DNA of 64,000 nucleotides from Anolis sagrei (Eukaryota > Chordata > Lepidosauria > Squamata > Anolidae), in NCBI RefSeq assembly GCF_037176765.1, contig NC_090023.1:23137366-23201365 (forward strand). The letters run 5' to 3'. Below the pieces are notes generated by a model, which worked only from the letters and a program-made list of their open reading frames with translations, was not told the DNA's origin and made no database searches. The stretch's first letter is position 1; each line of letters opens with the position of its first letter. Below are positions 46,404-58,400 of the stretch, one piece after another. Both the position numbers and the translations under genes were made by a program.

Positions 46404-46435
46404 GCGAGCCTTCCTTTCTGCGAGGCGTCGAAGGG
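46404..46435 (+). other. BIRC2: Probable non-coding exon 1 of BIRC2-like gene
   Basis: The segment about 25-30 bp downstream of the TATA box ends at 'gaaggg|gtaagtaagt', a near-consensus splice donor at 46,436. Human BIRC2 and BIRC3 also begin with non-coding exons. The start is estimated from TATA spacing. Confidence 0.5.
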
Positions 46436-46552
46436 GTAAGTAAGTGGTCGCGCGCTCTTTCTGTCTCCCGGGGAGGGGGGGGGGAGGGGGGAGAGAGAGG
46501 TGAGCAGTGGGCGGGGTTTAACCCGTCGCGCGCAGGTCCCCCTTCAGGGGCT

Positions 46553-46592
46553 CATTTGAATAATAACGAATATTATTTGAATAATAACGACC
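46553..46592. repeat. Short tandem duplication
   Basis: ATTTGAATAATAACGA occurs twice, 19 bp apart, just downstream of exon 1. No known function. Confidence 0.7.
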
Positions 46593-46689
46593 AAGTCATT
46601 CTCAGTTGAGCGCCAGAGGCTCAGGGAGGGAAGAAGAGCCCTTCTCAGGGGATGGGGAGCCTTTCTCCAAACAGTCAAAACATGACAAC

Positions 46690-48150
46690 TTTAAATATAT
46701 ATATGAAAAAACCAATAATAAAGCAGTATATCATTATATGTTATCAGTAGTAATGATATTTAATATATTAGTATTATTATACAGGACTATATTGTATTGT
46801 ATTATTATTAGTGTATTGTATTGCATCATAATATTAATATATCTATAATAGCATAGCACAATACTATTATATTATTGTTTATCATTATACTGCAAGGCTA
46901 TAATATAATATTTACATAATATGTGTAATATACTAGCATAGCACAATATTCGAATTATATATTACTATAGTATATCATTATACTGCAAGGCTATTATATA
47001 ATATTGAATTATATAATATATTTATATTACATGTAACATTACTAAAATATTACAATATAATGGTGTAGGACAATATAGTAATATTTAATACTGATATTGT
47101 ACTATGCTATTTACATAATATATGTATAATATACTAGCATAGCACAATATTTGTATTATATATTATTATAGTATATCATTATACTGCAAGGCTATAATAT
47201 AATATAGAATTATATAATGTAATATATTTATTTATATTACATGTAACATTACTAATAATATTACAATATAATGGTATAATGGTATTATAATATAATATTA
47301 TTATAATAATAATATAATATTATAATAACAAACTGCGTATGTTTTTTGTATGTATTCTTAATTTTAATTTTATATGCTTAAGTGAATTGTATTTTTTAAC
47401 ATTGTATATTTTAACATGTTGTAAACCGCAATGAGTCGCCGCACAGGCTGAGATATTAGCGGTATACAAGCATACCAAATAAATAAATAAATAAATAAAT
47501 AAATAGTACAATATAGTAATATTTAATACTGATATTTTACTATGCTATTAATATATATATTGTGTGTATATATATATATATTATTCATTTTATATATTAC
47601 TATATTATTGTATATCAAACTACAAGGCTATAATATATAATATACTAGCATAGCACAATATTCATATTATATACTATTATAGTATATCATTATACTGCAA
47701 TTATGTAATATAATATAATATAATATAATATAATAATTTATTTATATTACATGTAACATTGCTAATAATATTACAATATAATGGTATAGTACAATATAGT
47801 AATATTTAATACTGATACTGTATTATGATAATAATATATATTGTATATATATATATATATATATTATTAATATTATATATTACTATATTATTGCATATCA
47901 TACTGCAAGGCTATAATATATATAATATTTACATTATAATATTAATATTATATATATATAATATACTAGCATAGCACAATATTTGTATTATATATTATTA
48001 TAGTATATCATTATACCACAATTATATAATATAATATAATAATTTATTTATTTATATTACATGTAATATTACTAATAATATTACAATATAATGGTATAGT
48101 ACAATATAGTTATATTTAATACTGATATTGTACTATGATAATATATATTA

Positions 48151-48221
<71 letters not shown>

Positions 48222-48510
48222 AGTAAGCCCCTCTGACTCCCCTTCGAGGTGAGAAGGCGGCCTATAAATGTCGTAAATAAATAATATATAATATACAATT
48301 ATTATATTATATTGTACTATATTAGTATACAACAATATATATAATACACTACCAGTATATTATACTGGTTGTAGTATGTATATACATTATGTTGAAGGAT
48401 ATTATTATTATTAATATTATATTATATTATTATTAATTGATAATATAATATAATAGTATATATTAGTATTATTACATTACAATGTTATTATTTCTATATA
48501 TTAAACTGTA
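46690..48510. repeat. AT-rich repeat field in BIRC2 intron 1
   Basis: About 1.8 kb of almost pure A/T sequence with degenerate higher-order repeats. The phrases 'actagcatagcacaatatt', 'tatcattatactgcaaggct' and 'tttatattacatgtaacatt' recur near 46,930, 47,120, 47,640 and 47,960, spaced roughly 190-520 bp. L2-type tails interrupt it at 47,415-47,505 and 48,215-48,285. (TG)n/(TA)n lies at 48,150-48,218. Confidence 0.85.
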
Positions 48511-48631
48511 TATTGAGGGGCTCCCAAATGATGTTGCAGGAGGCACTATTAAAATAAAATGGTGGGGTGTGAGGGAAGACTAGCCTACAAATTGCTTCTT
48601 AATTCCATTTTTTAAATTAATCTTAACTCTT

Positions 48632-49904
48632 GGGTTGCTGTGAGTTTTCCGGGCTGTTTGGCCATGTTCCAGAAGCATTCTCTCCGGACGTTTTGCTCAC
48701 ATCTGTGGCTGGCATCCTCAGAAGTTGTGAGGTTTGTTGCACACTAGGCAAGTGAGGTTTATCTATCTGCAGGAGTCTACCATATACCATCCGCCACAGA
48801 CAAAGATCCACCCAGAGGAAGATCTATCAAGAGAACCACTGAGTGCATAGGGAAGCTAAGGTAGAAACATAACCTACAAACTATCTACAGACACACTAAG
48901 AAAATCCAACAAATGCTATGTTCAGCAAAGGACAAGAGGGATCCTCTCACTTCTACAGGAGTCTACTGTATACCATGCAGCTGTGGGCAAATCTACATAG
49001 GGACCACCAAACGCAGCATTGCCCAAATACGAATCAAGGAACTTGAAAAGCACTGCAGACTAATTCAAGCAGAAAAGACAGCTATAGCAGAGCACTTGAT
49101 GAATCAACCTGGACACACATTATTTGAGAACACAGACATGCTGGACCAATCTAACAACCACCATGTTAGATAGACTACACAGAGAAGCCATTGAAATCCA
49201 CAAGCATGCGAACAAAAGAAAGAAATGAACAAAATCTGGCTACCAGTATTTTTTTATTTTTTAAAAAACCCTCTAACATTAGGACAGTAAATAAAGAGCA
49301 ACACTGAAAAACAGGGGAATTCCAGACATGAAACAATCAAGGCCAGCAAACACCTACTAATAAAGGATTTCCTCGAGGCAGGAAGCCAGTTTTTGAAGCT
49401 GTAAGGCCATTCAATGAATCATAGAATCAAAGAGTTGGAAGAGACCTCATGGGCCATCCAGTCCAACCCCCTGCCAAGAAGCAGGAATATTGCATTCAAA
49501 TTACCCCTGACAGATGGCCATCCAGCCTCTGTTTAAAAGCTTCCAAAGAAGGAGCCTCCACCAGACTCCGGGGCAGAGAGTTCCACTGCTGAACAGCTCT
49601 CACAGTCAGGAAGTTCTTCCTCGTGTTCAGACGGAATCTCCTCTCTTGTAGTTTGAAGCCATAGCTAATCAAAGTGGCCAATTGCAACATTCACACTTGC
49701 CTCATTCAGACAATAGTTCTTTCTCCCACCCTGGATATTCCCCAAATATATAAACCTCACTTGCCTAGTTTCCAACAGACCTCTCAAACTCTGAGGATGC
49801 CTGCGGGTGCAACGTCAGGAGAGAATATTTCTAGAACATGGCTATACAGCTCGGAAAACGCACAGAAACCTAGTGATTCCGGCCATGAAAACCTTCAACA
49901 ACAC
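48632..49904 (+). mobile_element. Penelope-like element with GIY-YIG frame and 13-bp target duplication
   Basis: The left end carries 'ttggccatgttccagaagca'-type terminal sequence and the right end its inverted partner ('gaacatggctatacagctcg'). AATCTTAACTCTT flanks both sides (48,619-48,631 and 49,905-49,917). An open frame at 48,913-49,173 reads TGVYCIPCSCGQIYIGTTKR, the GIY-YIG endonuclease signature of Penelope-like elements with its preceding Cys pair. The reverse transcriptase part is absent, and a CR1 copy is inserted. Confidence 0.8.
49418..49682 (-). mobile_element. CR1 LINE 3' end nested in the Penelope-like element
   Basis: The minus-strand frame 49,496-49,690 reads NFLTVRAVQQWNSLPRSLVE and EAFKQRLDGHLSG, the C-terminus of CR1 reverse transcriptase. 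The terminus 'catagaatcaaagagttgga' lies at the left. It is well preserved and therefore younger than its host element. Confidence 0.85.
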
Positions 49905-49919
49905 AATCTTAACTCTTAC

Positions 49920-50720
49920 TTGTAACCTTTTTTTTTAAAGGTTCATTTTTTATTTTTTCTTCCATCCTGATTTTTCTGGTGTTATGTGAGGATTTTTTAT
50001 TATTAATATATTGATTTATATCATACTTTCTTTTGAAGAGACCAAGAAGCTCCCCACTTTTAAAAAACAGTAGAAATCACAGTGTGCAATGTATAAACAT
50101 TAAAATAGAATGAAACATAACACCCTAAAATGTTGAGTGCTGTACTTCCTCACTTTTTTCCTCACTTCTCTAAAAAGTTAACGTTTGGTTTCTTAAGAAC
50201 AGCGCAGCTTGTGTGGTCTGTTAGGGTTTGGTTTTGTTTTTTGTTTTTTAAGGAAAACTTACGTAAGGACCACTCTCTTGTATATGTTTTAAAAATGCAC
50301 AACAGAGTAGACTTTATGTAAGTGGATTCATTTTTGCAGTGAGTTTTCCTAGCTCTCAAGTAATTATTTATTTGGTGAGATGATACTAGGGAGAAATTAA
50401 AGAGAGAAGGAAATAAAACCAAAGCCCCCCCCCCCCCCCCCCCCGGTAGATTTATCATTGTTTGTTTGTTTGTCTCTCCAGATTCTAAATAGTTACTGCA
50501 GTGCTGAGGCTGGAGTATATAGATAATAATTTTATTTCTTACCCATGTCTCCTCTGTATATGTTAAAATGCATAGACAATGGGGTTTCCCGTCAAACAAC
50601 CTCAGAGCTTGCCTGTAATTTTCCATTGTTTCTTTAGAAGCGGACAGATTCCTGAGCTGAGCTGAGATTCTATTTCAGGGTGAAAACTAGGGTTGTTGTT
50701 TTTTTTACTTTAAAGAGAAC
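49920..50720. other. Unassigned intron sequence with an 18-nt C-run
   Basis: A homopolymer C tract at about 50,426-50,444 is followed by (TTTG)n. No gene or repeat family is recognised otherwise. Confidence 0.4.
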
Positions 50721-50724
50721 CAGG

Positions 50725-50922
50725 TCCCATCTACACAGTGTATAAAATCCAGATCATCTGCTTTGAACTGGATTATATGGCAGTGTGGACTCAGACAATC
50801 CAGTTCAAAGCAGGTAATGTGGATTATCTAGAATATATAAAAATCATTTATATTCTGCCCTCACTCACCCTCTCTGCCTTGATATTCTGGATTATATGCC
50901 AGTGTAGAAGGGCCCTTAGTTG
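50725..50922. mobile_element. Palindromic hAT MITE
   Basis: Left 'catctacacagtgtataaaa' and right 'atatgccagtgtagaagggc' are inverted ends; 'ttgaactggattatatggca' and 'aatccagttcaaagcagg' pair inside. It is the same family as the copy at 22.86 kb. Confidence 0.65.
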
Positions 50923-51104
50923 GTTTGACTTTTTTTAAAGAAGACAGGCACAATCCTCAGCATGTTTAATTAGGGGATTTTCTAGTAATTTTACACAACA
51001 CAAAAAGCCCATTCTGGTTGGAATTAAAATATTCTTAGATATAGATCCTTTGGTATGATGACTGGGGTGGTTTCACATGGTTGAATTTAGAGCATGACTA
51101 AGGG

Positions 51105-51215
51105 TGCATCCACTCTGTGGAATGCATTTTGACCCCACTTGAACTGCTGTGACTCAATTCTGTGGAATCCTGATTGTTGTATGGTGAAGTGCCAGCACTC
51201 TTTGGCCGAGAAAAG
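51105..51215. mobile_element. Half copy of a palindromic MITE
   Basis: 'gggtgcatccactctgtgga' and 'agtgccagcactctttggc' match the left half of the element at 34.65 kb. Confidence 0.5.
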
Positions 51216-51621
51216 GTTATTTTTCATTTGGTTGGGTCAAAACCTCAGTCATAATATATGGCAAGATGCTTGGTTGTTTTACAATATTTCTCATTTAATT
51301 AAAGTAACCCTCATGGAAAGTTTTGGGAGATGGCAGGACAGAGACTGCACTTCTGTGGGTAGTAGTTTTGGAACATATGTTAGTCTGTGGATAAGGGGGT
51401 TGTACTGTAAATGTAGTGATATGGCTACGCATTTTTATAAATAGCTGGTATAGTGTATGATATAATAATCAGTCTAGTTACTATGTTGATATCATTTATA
51501 TGGAACTATATTTCAATGTGCCATTATAAAGAATGATTAAGACAGCAACCCACTCCCAAAAGTTTTCATTCTAAACTAAAAGTAGTAAACCATAGAAGAG
51601 TGATGGAAAATAGGCATAATA

Positions 51622-51685
51622 ATAATAAGCTTTATTTATATTCCACCCCCTCTCCCTGAAGGGACTCAGGCGGCATAGGGAAAGA
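51622..51685 (-). mobile_element. L2-type LINE tail
   Basis: 'aataataataagctttattt', 'tattccaccccctctccctg' and 'aagggactcaggcgg' are the reversed L2 terminus. Only the tail is present. Confidence 0.55.
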
Positions 51686-52004
51686 ATATGTGATTATTGT
51701 CTTAGTTACATAAGGGTATAAAGATAGCAGAGTAATTGCAGGTTTGGCATAGGCGTGAGCAAGTAATTGATGGGTATGTTCTGCCAGCTGCTGCACATTT
51801 GGGGAAAAAACAGGTAGTTAGAAGTCTTTTTTATTTTATTTTTTAAAAATGGTGATTGTTTTTAAAGTGTGAAACATCAGGAGTGCATTGCAACCTACAC
51901 TTAGAGGGTGAGTTGACACTTTTGGAAATTTCCAGAAAATGCAGTGTGTTAATCCCTGTTATCCAAAGTTTGTGTGTGTGTGTGTGTGTGTCTATGTATA
52001 TGGC

Positions 52005-52117
52005 TGGAATTGCACTTAAAAATGTACCTGTTCCGACTTACAAACAAATGCAACGTAAGAAAAGAGCTTCAGAACCTATCCTGTTTGTAACTTGGGAACT
52101 GCCTTTACAGGGAATCT
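52005..52117. mobile_element. Half copy of the TA-flanked mariner-like element
   Basis: 'cacttaaaaatgtacctgtt' and 'gtaacttgggaactgcctt' match the right half of the complete element at 36.35 kb. A (GT)n run precedes it at 51,970. Confidence 0.6.
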
Positions 52118-52257
52118 GGTGTGGTTGGAGAATGCAGAAATTTAACAGGAACTTAATTTGCTTTTTCCTGGTATAGGGACAGCTTATATAAGAATGGGAT
52201 TTTAAAAAAATGTGTTAATGTTTTAAATGTTGTAATTTGTTAATTGTTATGTGGGGA

Positions 52258-52672
52258 TTTATGTTGTTTATTTATTTACTACATTTATATCCTGCCCTCT
52301 CTCATCCTGAAGGGGACTCAAGTGGCTTACAAGTTATATGTACATACAATATATTATATTATCAGCATGGCACAATATTGGCATTATATATTACTATGCT
52401 GTACTATACCACTATACTGTAATACAGTTACTAATATTACATGTAATATATAATATATAATTACATTATTATATTGTATTATTATATTATATTGTATTAC
52501 ATCATAATATTAATATATGTATATACAATATATTATATTATTAGCATAGCACAATATTAGTATTATATAGTACTATATTTTTGAGTGTAACTGTCTGATT
52601 TTATAGGTTGTAAGTCACTTTGAGTCCCCTTGCAGGGAGAAAAGCAGGATATAAATAAATAAATAAATAAGT
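52258..52672. repeat. Foldback: opposed L2-type tails around an AT-rich core
   Basis: The left end 'catcctgaaggggactcaag' followed by 'tggcttacaag' is inverted relative to the right end 'ttgtaagtcactttgagtcc' followed by 'ccttgcaggga'. Each carries an A/T tail pointing outward. The core shares 'attagcatagcacaatatta' with the AT-rich field at 46.7-48.5 kb. Confidence 0.6.
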
Positions 52673-54475
52673 TCCTGAATATGTGCTTTATACCTGTACC
52701 AGTCATCCATCTAGCCTAGTATTGTCAACATGGACAAGCAGTAATTGTTCAAACTGTTAGGCACCTTCTGCCCATAGAGCATGTTTGCTCAGCTCTGACT
52801 TCTCCAAAAAATCTTTTGCAGAAGTTGAATATCCCTTTCACAGGTTGACTATTCTGCTCAGATTAATCTTCACACATCATATTTTCTTTCTTTGGAAGGC
52901 TTACCCAGTAACGTGGAAGCTTTCTATATCCAGGTAGAAGCCAATTTAGTTAAACTCTCAAACATATTGCCATATCTGCACTTACAGTCCTAGGATCAAG
53001 AAGATGTCTGAAGGATTCTACCACTAGGTCTCCTTCAGCACTTAGTGCTCTGGTCTAGGTGTAAAAAGATTAATTCAGATTCTCTGTGTTAGGATAATGA
53101 AATAAATAGCTGAGGATAAGGACAGGCCAATTTGCTCAGTGCATAAGAAATGGTATTGCTGAATATGGCTCTTCTTTGCAATCTTTGCAACTCACACATA
53201 TGACCACTCACGGATGACCCACTCAAAGGTCTATTCTTTTTGCTTGGTTTCTCTGCCAGTGTTTTTGACAATTTTTTGGTAAAAAGTCTAGACCAGAGTT
53301 GCGCACCCAACCAATCGGAACTGCTTAAACACTAGCTCAGTGGTGTTGATGTTGATTCTTTGTTGTTTTTCAGTGGACATATTGTGGGCAAAAATGATGT
53401 CAGCTGAGTATCAGCCCTTTGTAACTTGGTATAGCCAAGAGCTTACATTTCTGCCTGAACGTATAACTGTGGAATGAAGTTTAAAACTTTATTTCCCTTG
53501 AATTGTTATAATATTGTATAACAGTATGTGACTATAGCACACTATTCTTTTAAATACCTGATAAATATATATGTATTCTTTTTATGCAGGTCTGGTGACG
53601 TGAAGCACTTCTGTTTATCACACTTCATATTATTATCACTTTCTCCTTGTGACTCCCAAATTGCAGTATGGCTGCCTAAATCCCTTGTAAGGGGCATGAC
53701 TTTGAAGCCTTGGAGATAGTTTTGTGCTTGAATAAATTGTTCACGTTGTTTTCATTATCAAAGAGAACTTCTAAGAAAATAGGCATGACCTGCTATGTTA
53801 TCTTGGTTAATAAGTATATAAGTATAGACTTTTCCCCTACAACACAACATTGTTTTGTTGAATCTTATAGTAATTCAATAATGTTAAAGCAACCTGGTTG
53901 AAATTAGTTCTGAAGATTTAATGACAACATTAGGAACTAAATGATCCAAGACAATGTAGCTTGTTAGTGCCTGAAGCAAGTTCATAGCGGCTGGCAGAGA
54001 TCACCATTGCCTTAATATGGTCTTATATGGAGTTTTTTTTGAAGTGGAGAAAGGCATTGAAGATAGCCGTTGTGAGGAAAGATGCATTAATTTTGAAAAG
54101 TTTTTTTTACAGAAGTTATAGAGAAAAATGTCAAAAAAACACCTCTTATTGAAGTGGTTTCTTCAATAACATAAAGTCTTGCAGTTATCCTGACCTGTTT
54201 TCCTTGGACATCCTTTTCTTTCAGTTGGGTTCATGCCCAAGTGTGCTTGTTTAGGATTAATTCCTTAGTTCCTCCATAATTTCAAAGCCATCCCCCCCAT
54301 CACTTTTAAAATATAAGAAATAATGTAGACATTGTTGCTGATAAAACTGGTATTTTAAATAAGATTAGTTCTGGAAAAAAAGCAATAGTTAGTTGAAAAT
54401 GATACTTTTTGGATTATTGAGAAATTTTAAATGGGTGTTTCAAATAAGGAATTGGATATGATGTTTCACTTTCAG
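52673..54475. other. Unassigned part of BIRC2 intron 1
   Basis: AT-rich unique-looking intron sequence. No repeat family or exon is identified up to the splice acceptor at 54,474-54,475 ('cactttcag'). Confidence 0.4.
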
Positions 54476-55428
54476 GTTCTTATGTTATGATGGCCTGGAA
54501 GTTAATCAGACTTGCACAAAACTATCTCCAAGGCTTCAAAGTCATCCCCTTCTCCTGTCCTGTTTGATCATAATGAACACTTTCGACACTTTTGCAGCCA
54601 AGCTGAAGAACTTTTCTGATGTTGGTCAACTGAAGTATGATCTGTCGTGTGAACTCTTCAGGATGTCTACATTTTCAACATTCCCTCTTCATGTACCAGT
54701 GTCTGAAAGGAGTCTTGCCCGTGCTGGTTTCTATTATACTGGTGTGAAAGACAAGGTGAAATGCTACAGTTGTGGCTTAATGTTGGACAACTGGAAAAAA
54801 GGTGACAATCCTCTGGATAAGCATAAACAACTGTATCCCAGCTGCAGTGTTGTTCAGAATCTCACTTCATTGAACAATCTCGGCTCATCATTTTATTCTG
54901 CCTTTTCGCCTCCATCTATGTCTGTTGGACATTCTTCCCCTCATGCCCCACAACAAACACCAAATTTGGATCAAGTTGGCTATTTCAGTGGAAGCTTTTC
55001 CAGTGTTCCCCAGGAGCTGTCTAAGTCGACAGAAGGTCTTTCACATGTGAGACCTAAAGTTGCCAACAGTGCAATGAGCTCAGAGGAAGCCAGATTGCTC
55101 ACTTTCAAAACATGGCCATTGACATTTCTGTCACCTTCCTCTTTAGCAAAAGCTGGATTTTATTACATAGGGCCTGCAGACAAGGTGGCTTGTTATGTAT
55201 GTGGTGGTCACCTTGGTAACTGGGAGCCAAAGGATAATGCCATGTCAGAACATCGGAGGCACTTTCCAACCTGCCCTTTCGTGGAACAAACTCAAAGCCA
55301 GCCCAGCTTCACAGTTTCCAATTTGAGCATGCAAACTTACAGAGCTCGTGTTGTCACTTTCGAAAATTGGCCGATGACAGTTCCAGTTCTGCCTCAGCGG
55401 CTTGCAGATGCTGGCTTTTATTATGTTG
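54476..55428 (+). CDS. BIRC2: BIRC2 exon 2: 5' UTR, BIR1, BIR2 and start of BIR3
   Basis: The acceptor is 'cactttcag' at 54,475 and the donor 'gtaagt' begins at 55,429, leaving phase 1. The coding part encodes residues 1-285. BIR1 contains [15 protein letters not shown] and [14 protein letters not shown]2 contains [15 protein letters not shown] and [20 protein letters not shown]. One long exon covering BIR1 and BIR2 is the known layout of vertebrate BIRC2/BIRC3. The first 20 residues differ from human. Confidence 0.9.
54487..54567 (+). CDS. Upstream ORF in BIRC2 5' UTR, 26 codons
   Basis: ATGATGGCC opens a 26-codon frame (MMAWKLIRLAQNYLQGFKVI and six more residues) ending at TGA 54,565-54,567, five bases before the main ATG. 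Another minimal ORF (ATG TTA TGA) lies at 54,482-54,490, overlapping it. The human cIAP1 (HIAP2) mRNA is known to carry a regulatory uORF, so a similar brake on BIRC2 translation is plausible here. It lies in the same exon as the main start if the acceptor at 54,475 is used. Confidence 0.5.
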   Translation: MMAWKLIRLAQNYLQGFKVIPFSCPV

Positions 55429-58400
55429 GTAAGTGAGCTATTCTTCATGCTCAGGATGCTATTTAAATTTTTGAGCACTCTGACTCTTGTATTAATTTTT
55501 TTTAAATGCTATGTACATTTTTTTAAAAGGTCGCAATGATGATGTCAAATGTTTTTGCTGTGATGGAGGACTCAGATGTTGGGAGTCTGGGGATGATCCA
55601 TGGGAGGAACATGCGAAATGGTTTCCAAGGTATATTTTTAAATTCTTGCTTATAACAGTAATAAAATATGCTTATATACTTGCTTCCATTGTCAAGGGTC
55701 AGACTAATCTCACTGAAAGGAATTATTATTATTATTATTATTATTAACTTTATTTATACCCCACAAAATCTCCCGAAGGACTCGATGCGGCTTACAAAGG
55801 CCAAGGCCGCCAACAAACAACAACATACAATACACAATAAAACTCATAAGCAAATAATAAAACAAAATACTTAGTCTTCTGTCCAGTCAGAGTGAGTAAT
55901 TGTCTTGGATCGCAAACTCAGTTTCAAAGGCAAATGCAGCTCACCCAATACCGTATTACACAGGTACTTTACCATGCTGGTCATGAAATAAGGTTGTTTA
56001 GGAATTTATAGGTCATAGCCAGCATATTGCATGGAAACCAGTCTGTTTCCATGCAATATGCTGGTTATGATCTATAAATTCCTATACAGCATACCTGCAC
56101 AACTTGAAGCCCTCCAGGAGTTTTTGGACTTCAGTTCCCAGAATTCCAGTCCACTGGACAAGCTGACATGGGCTTCTTTGATTCCTAAACACCTGGAGGG
56201 CCCAGGTTGCCCAAGCCTGCTATGCAGTTTAGGTCCAGACTATCTGAAAGACTACACCTCTATATCAACCTGCCAGAGAAAGTCCTAAGTTCTACAAGGG
56301 AAAGCTACCATCACTGGGTCCTGCCACCATCACCAGCTTGCATGGTGAGGACATGAGAGAGAGACCTCTCAGTGGCTGTTTTTACCCCTGTTACTCCCTT
56401 TGGTGGGAAATAAACTGGTTCCCTCCCTTGTTTTCCTTTTGCTGGTAGGAGAAGGCATTATTATTCATGCAGGCTTTAAAAATCTAAGCTTTTTATGGCA
56501 ATATTTTATTCCCCTTAAACTTGTGTATGTTTTATACTGTTTTATGTGCTACTGGGCTTTAGTAAAATATTCAAACTTTTGGATCAATTTAACCTTAGCT
56601 TATTTTTAAGTTATTAGCTACCTCTACAATCTAGGTGATTGATATTTAGGATACTGCTTGTGCTGAATTCTCCACTTTTAAGTAGATGAATAGAACTGAA
56701 ATGGTCTAATGTATAGAGCCAAAATCTTGGGAGTTTATGAGTTATGAGTTACTGTACTCAGTTTAGGGTGAAGTTCCTACTGAAATATAGTTCCAGGGTC
56801 TCAACAAGTATGGAAAAGATTCCATATGTTCTTCAGAAGTAACATGATTGCATCTGTAATTGATACACTGGATAACTGTTTTTGTAATCTAATTTTGTTT
56901 GGGGTAGTGTTTTAATACAAACTTCTAAAATAGGTTTTAACATTTAGTGCATCATCCAGGACCAAGTTTATAATCAATATTTTTATTCACTGTCAATTAA
57001 GTGTAGCATTTCATTAGCAAATCATTTGTTAAATCTTCACAGCAGACTGCATTACTCTAATATTTTTGTTTGGTTTTTTTTTTCATTTTGTCCACCACTA
57101 CAATATGAAAAATAACACTTGATGCATTTTTCTCTTCTAGGTGTGAGTATCTGATTCACCGAAAAGGTCAAGAGTTTGTTCGATGTGTTCAAGCAAGATT
57201 CCCGCATCTTCTAGAACAGGTACTCTAAATGCTAATGTATTTTTGTTGTAAAAACAAATATGTATGTCTTTCTGAGTGTAACATCACAGTTTTCTGCACA
57301 CTGACATGTTGGCATTTAGGAAGGGCCTTTGATTTTTTCATTAATTCTCTCTATACTTTACCTAAGTTGACTATATGCTTGTGCTGAAAGTGGTGATAAA
57401 TCAACATTACTGCATGCTGGGGTCTTGACACATGCATACACATATCCTGACATCTATCCTGCCAACTGCCTAAAGAGGTTGGCAGGTACACTTTTGATTT
57501 TGCAGACTGAATTCAGGGAGGTTGGCTGCAGCATTGTGTTATGATTTTAAAAAATCCACAACAGCCATCACTTCTATGGCTGGGCTTCCAAGTTTGTTTG
57601 TGTGCACTTACCTGCATCCCAACTTCATGGTTTTCTTGCAAAAAATGCTAGTTTGTGCTCTAAAGCTGCATGCTGAAATAAGTTCTTGAGGAATGTGAAA
57701 GGCATACATTGCCAGAAATGGCCCTGCGAAAGAAAAAAAAAATGAAAAGGAGCAGAAGTACACTTCTGGGTTTGAAAAAATGGGTATTTAAAATGTTAAA
57801 TAGTATGGGGGTGTTTCCTGTTGCCTATTTAAAAGGTTAATTCTCAAGCTTGAAATCTTCCGCATGAGTCAACTCACTCTTTTGTAGGAAGCGCAAGATA
57901 TCACTCTGTGGAGGAAGGACTAACTGAGGGCCACAAAAACAGCCTTGGGGTTTTGTTTGCCAACCTAGACTCTTGATTCTAGAAAAGGGTTGGGAATCAT
58001 TAGTCTTCCAGATGTTGTTAAATTCCCAGCATTCCTCACCATGGGTTACTGGGGCTGCTGGGAGTTGCAGGTTTGAACAGGTCTGATCCTTGTTCTATAC
58101 TGAATGTGAGATGAATAGACCTAGTTACTATTGAAAGACTTGTATCTATGTGGCCTTCTTTGTGTGGGAAGGAGTGGGGAGGTTGCTTGCTGCTGCTATA
58201 AATAAATGTGCAGTTACAGCATGTGTCTTAATTTAATTACGTAGCAGAAGCACATAGTGATAATTGAGAGAACATATGATGCTTACAGTGAAACAGGAAA
58301 GTGCAGTTTCAGTATTGCAAGGCAATTGGGGATATTTTCTGAGTTGCTTTGAGTGAGCCTTATGATTTAAATGGTCAGCTGAGCAGGTTGTTTAAACTTC

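Noticed and set aside
46026-46609. Long plus-strand frames across the CpG region
   Set aside because: They arise because stop codons are rare in GC-rich sequence; promoter elements and a splice donor lie inside, and no domain is visible.
48081-48335. Minus-strand frame with repeated Ile-Tyr and Thr-His
   Set aside because: Encoded by (TA)n and (TG)n repeats and an L2-type tail; an artefact.
54564-54572. Start at TTG 54,564, nine bases upstream of the ATG
   Set aside because: Vertebrate cIAP translation starts at ATG; the ATG at 54,573 is in frame and the TTG overlaps the uORF stop.
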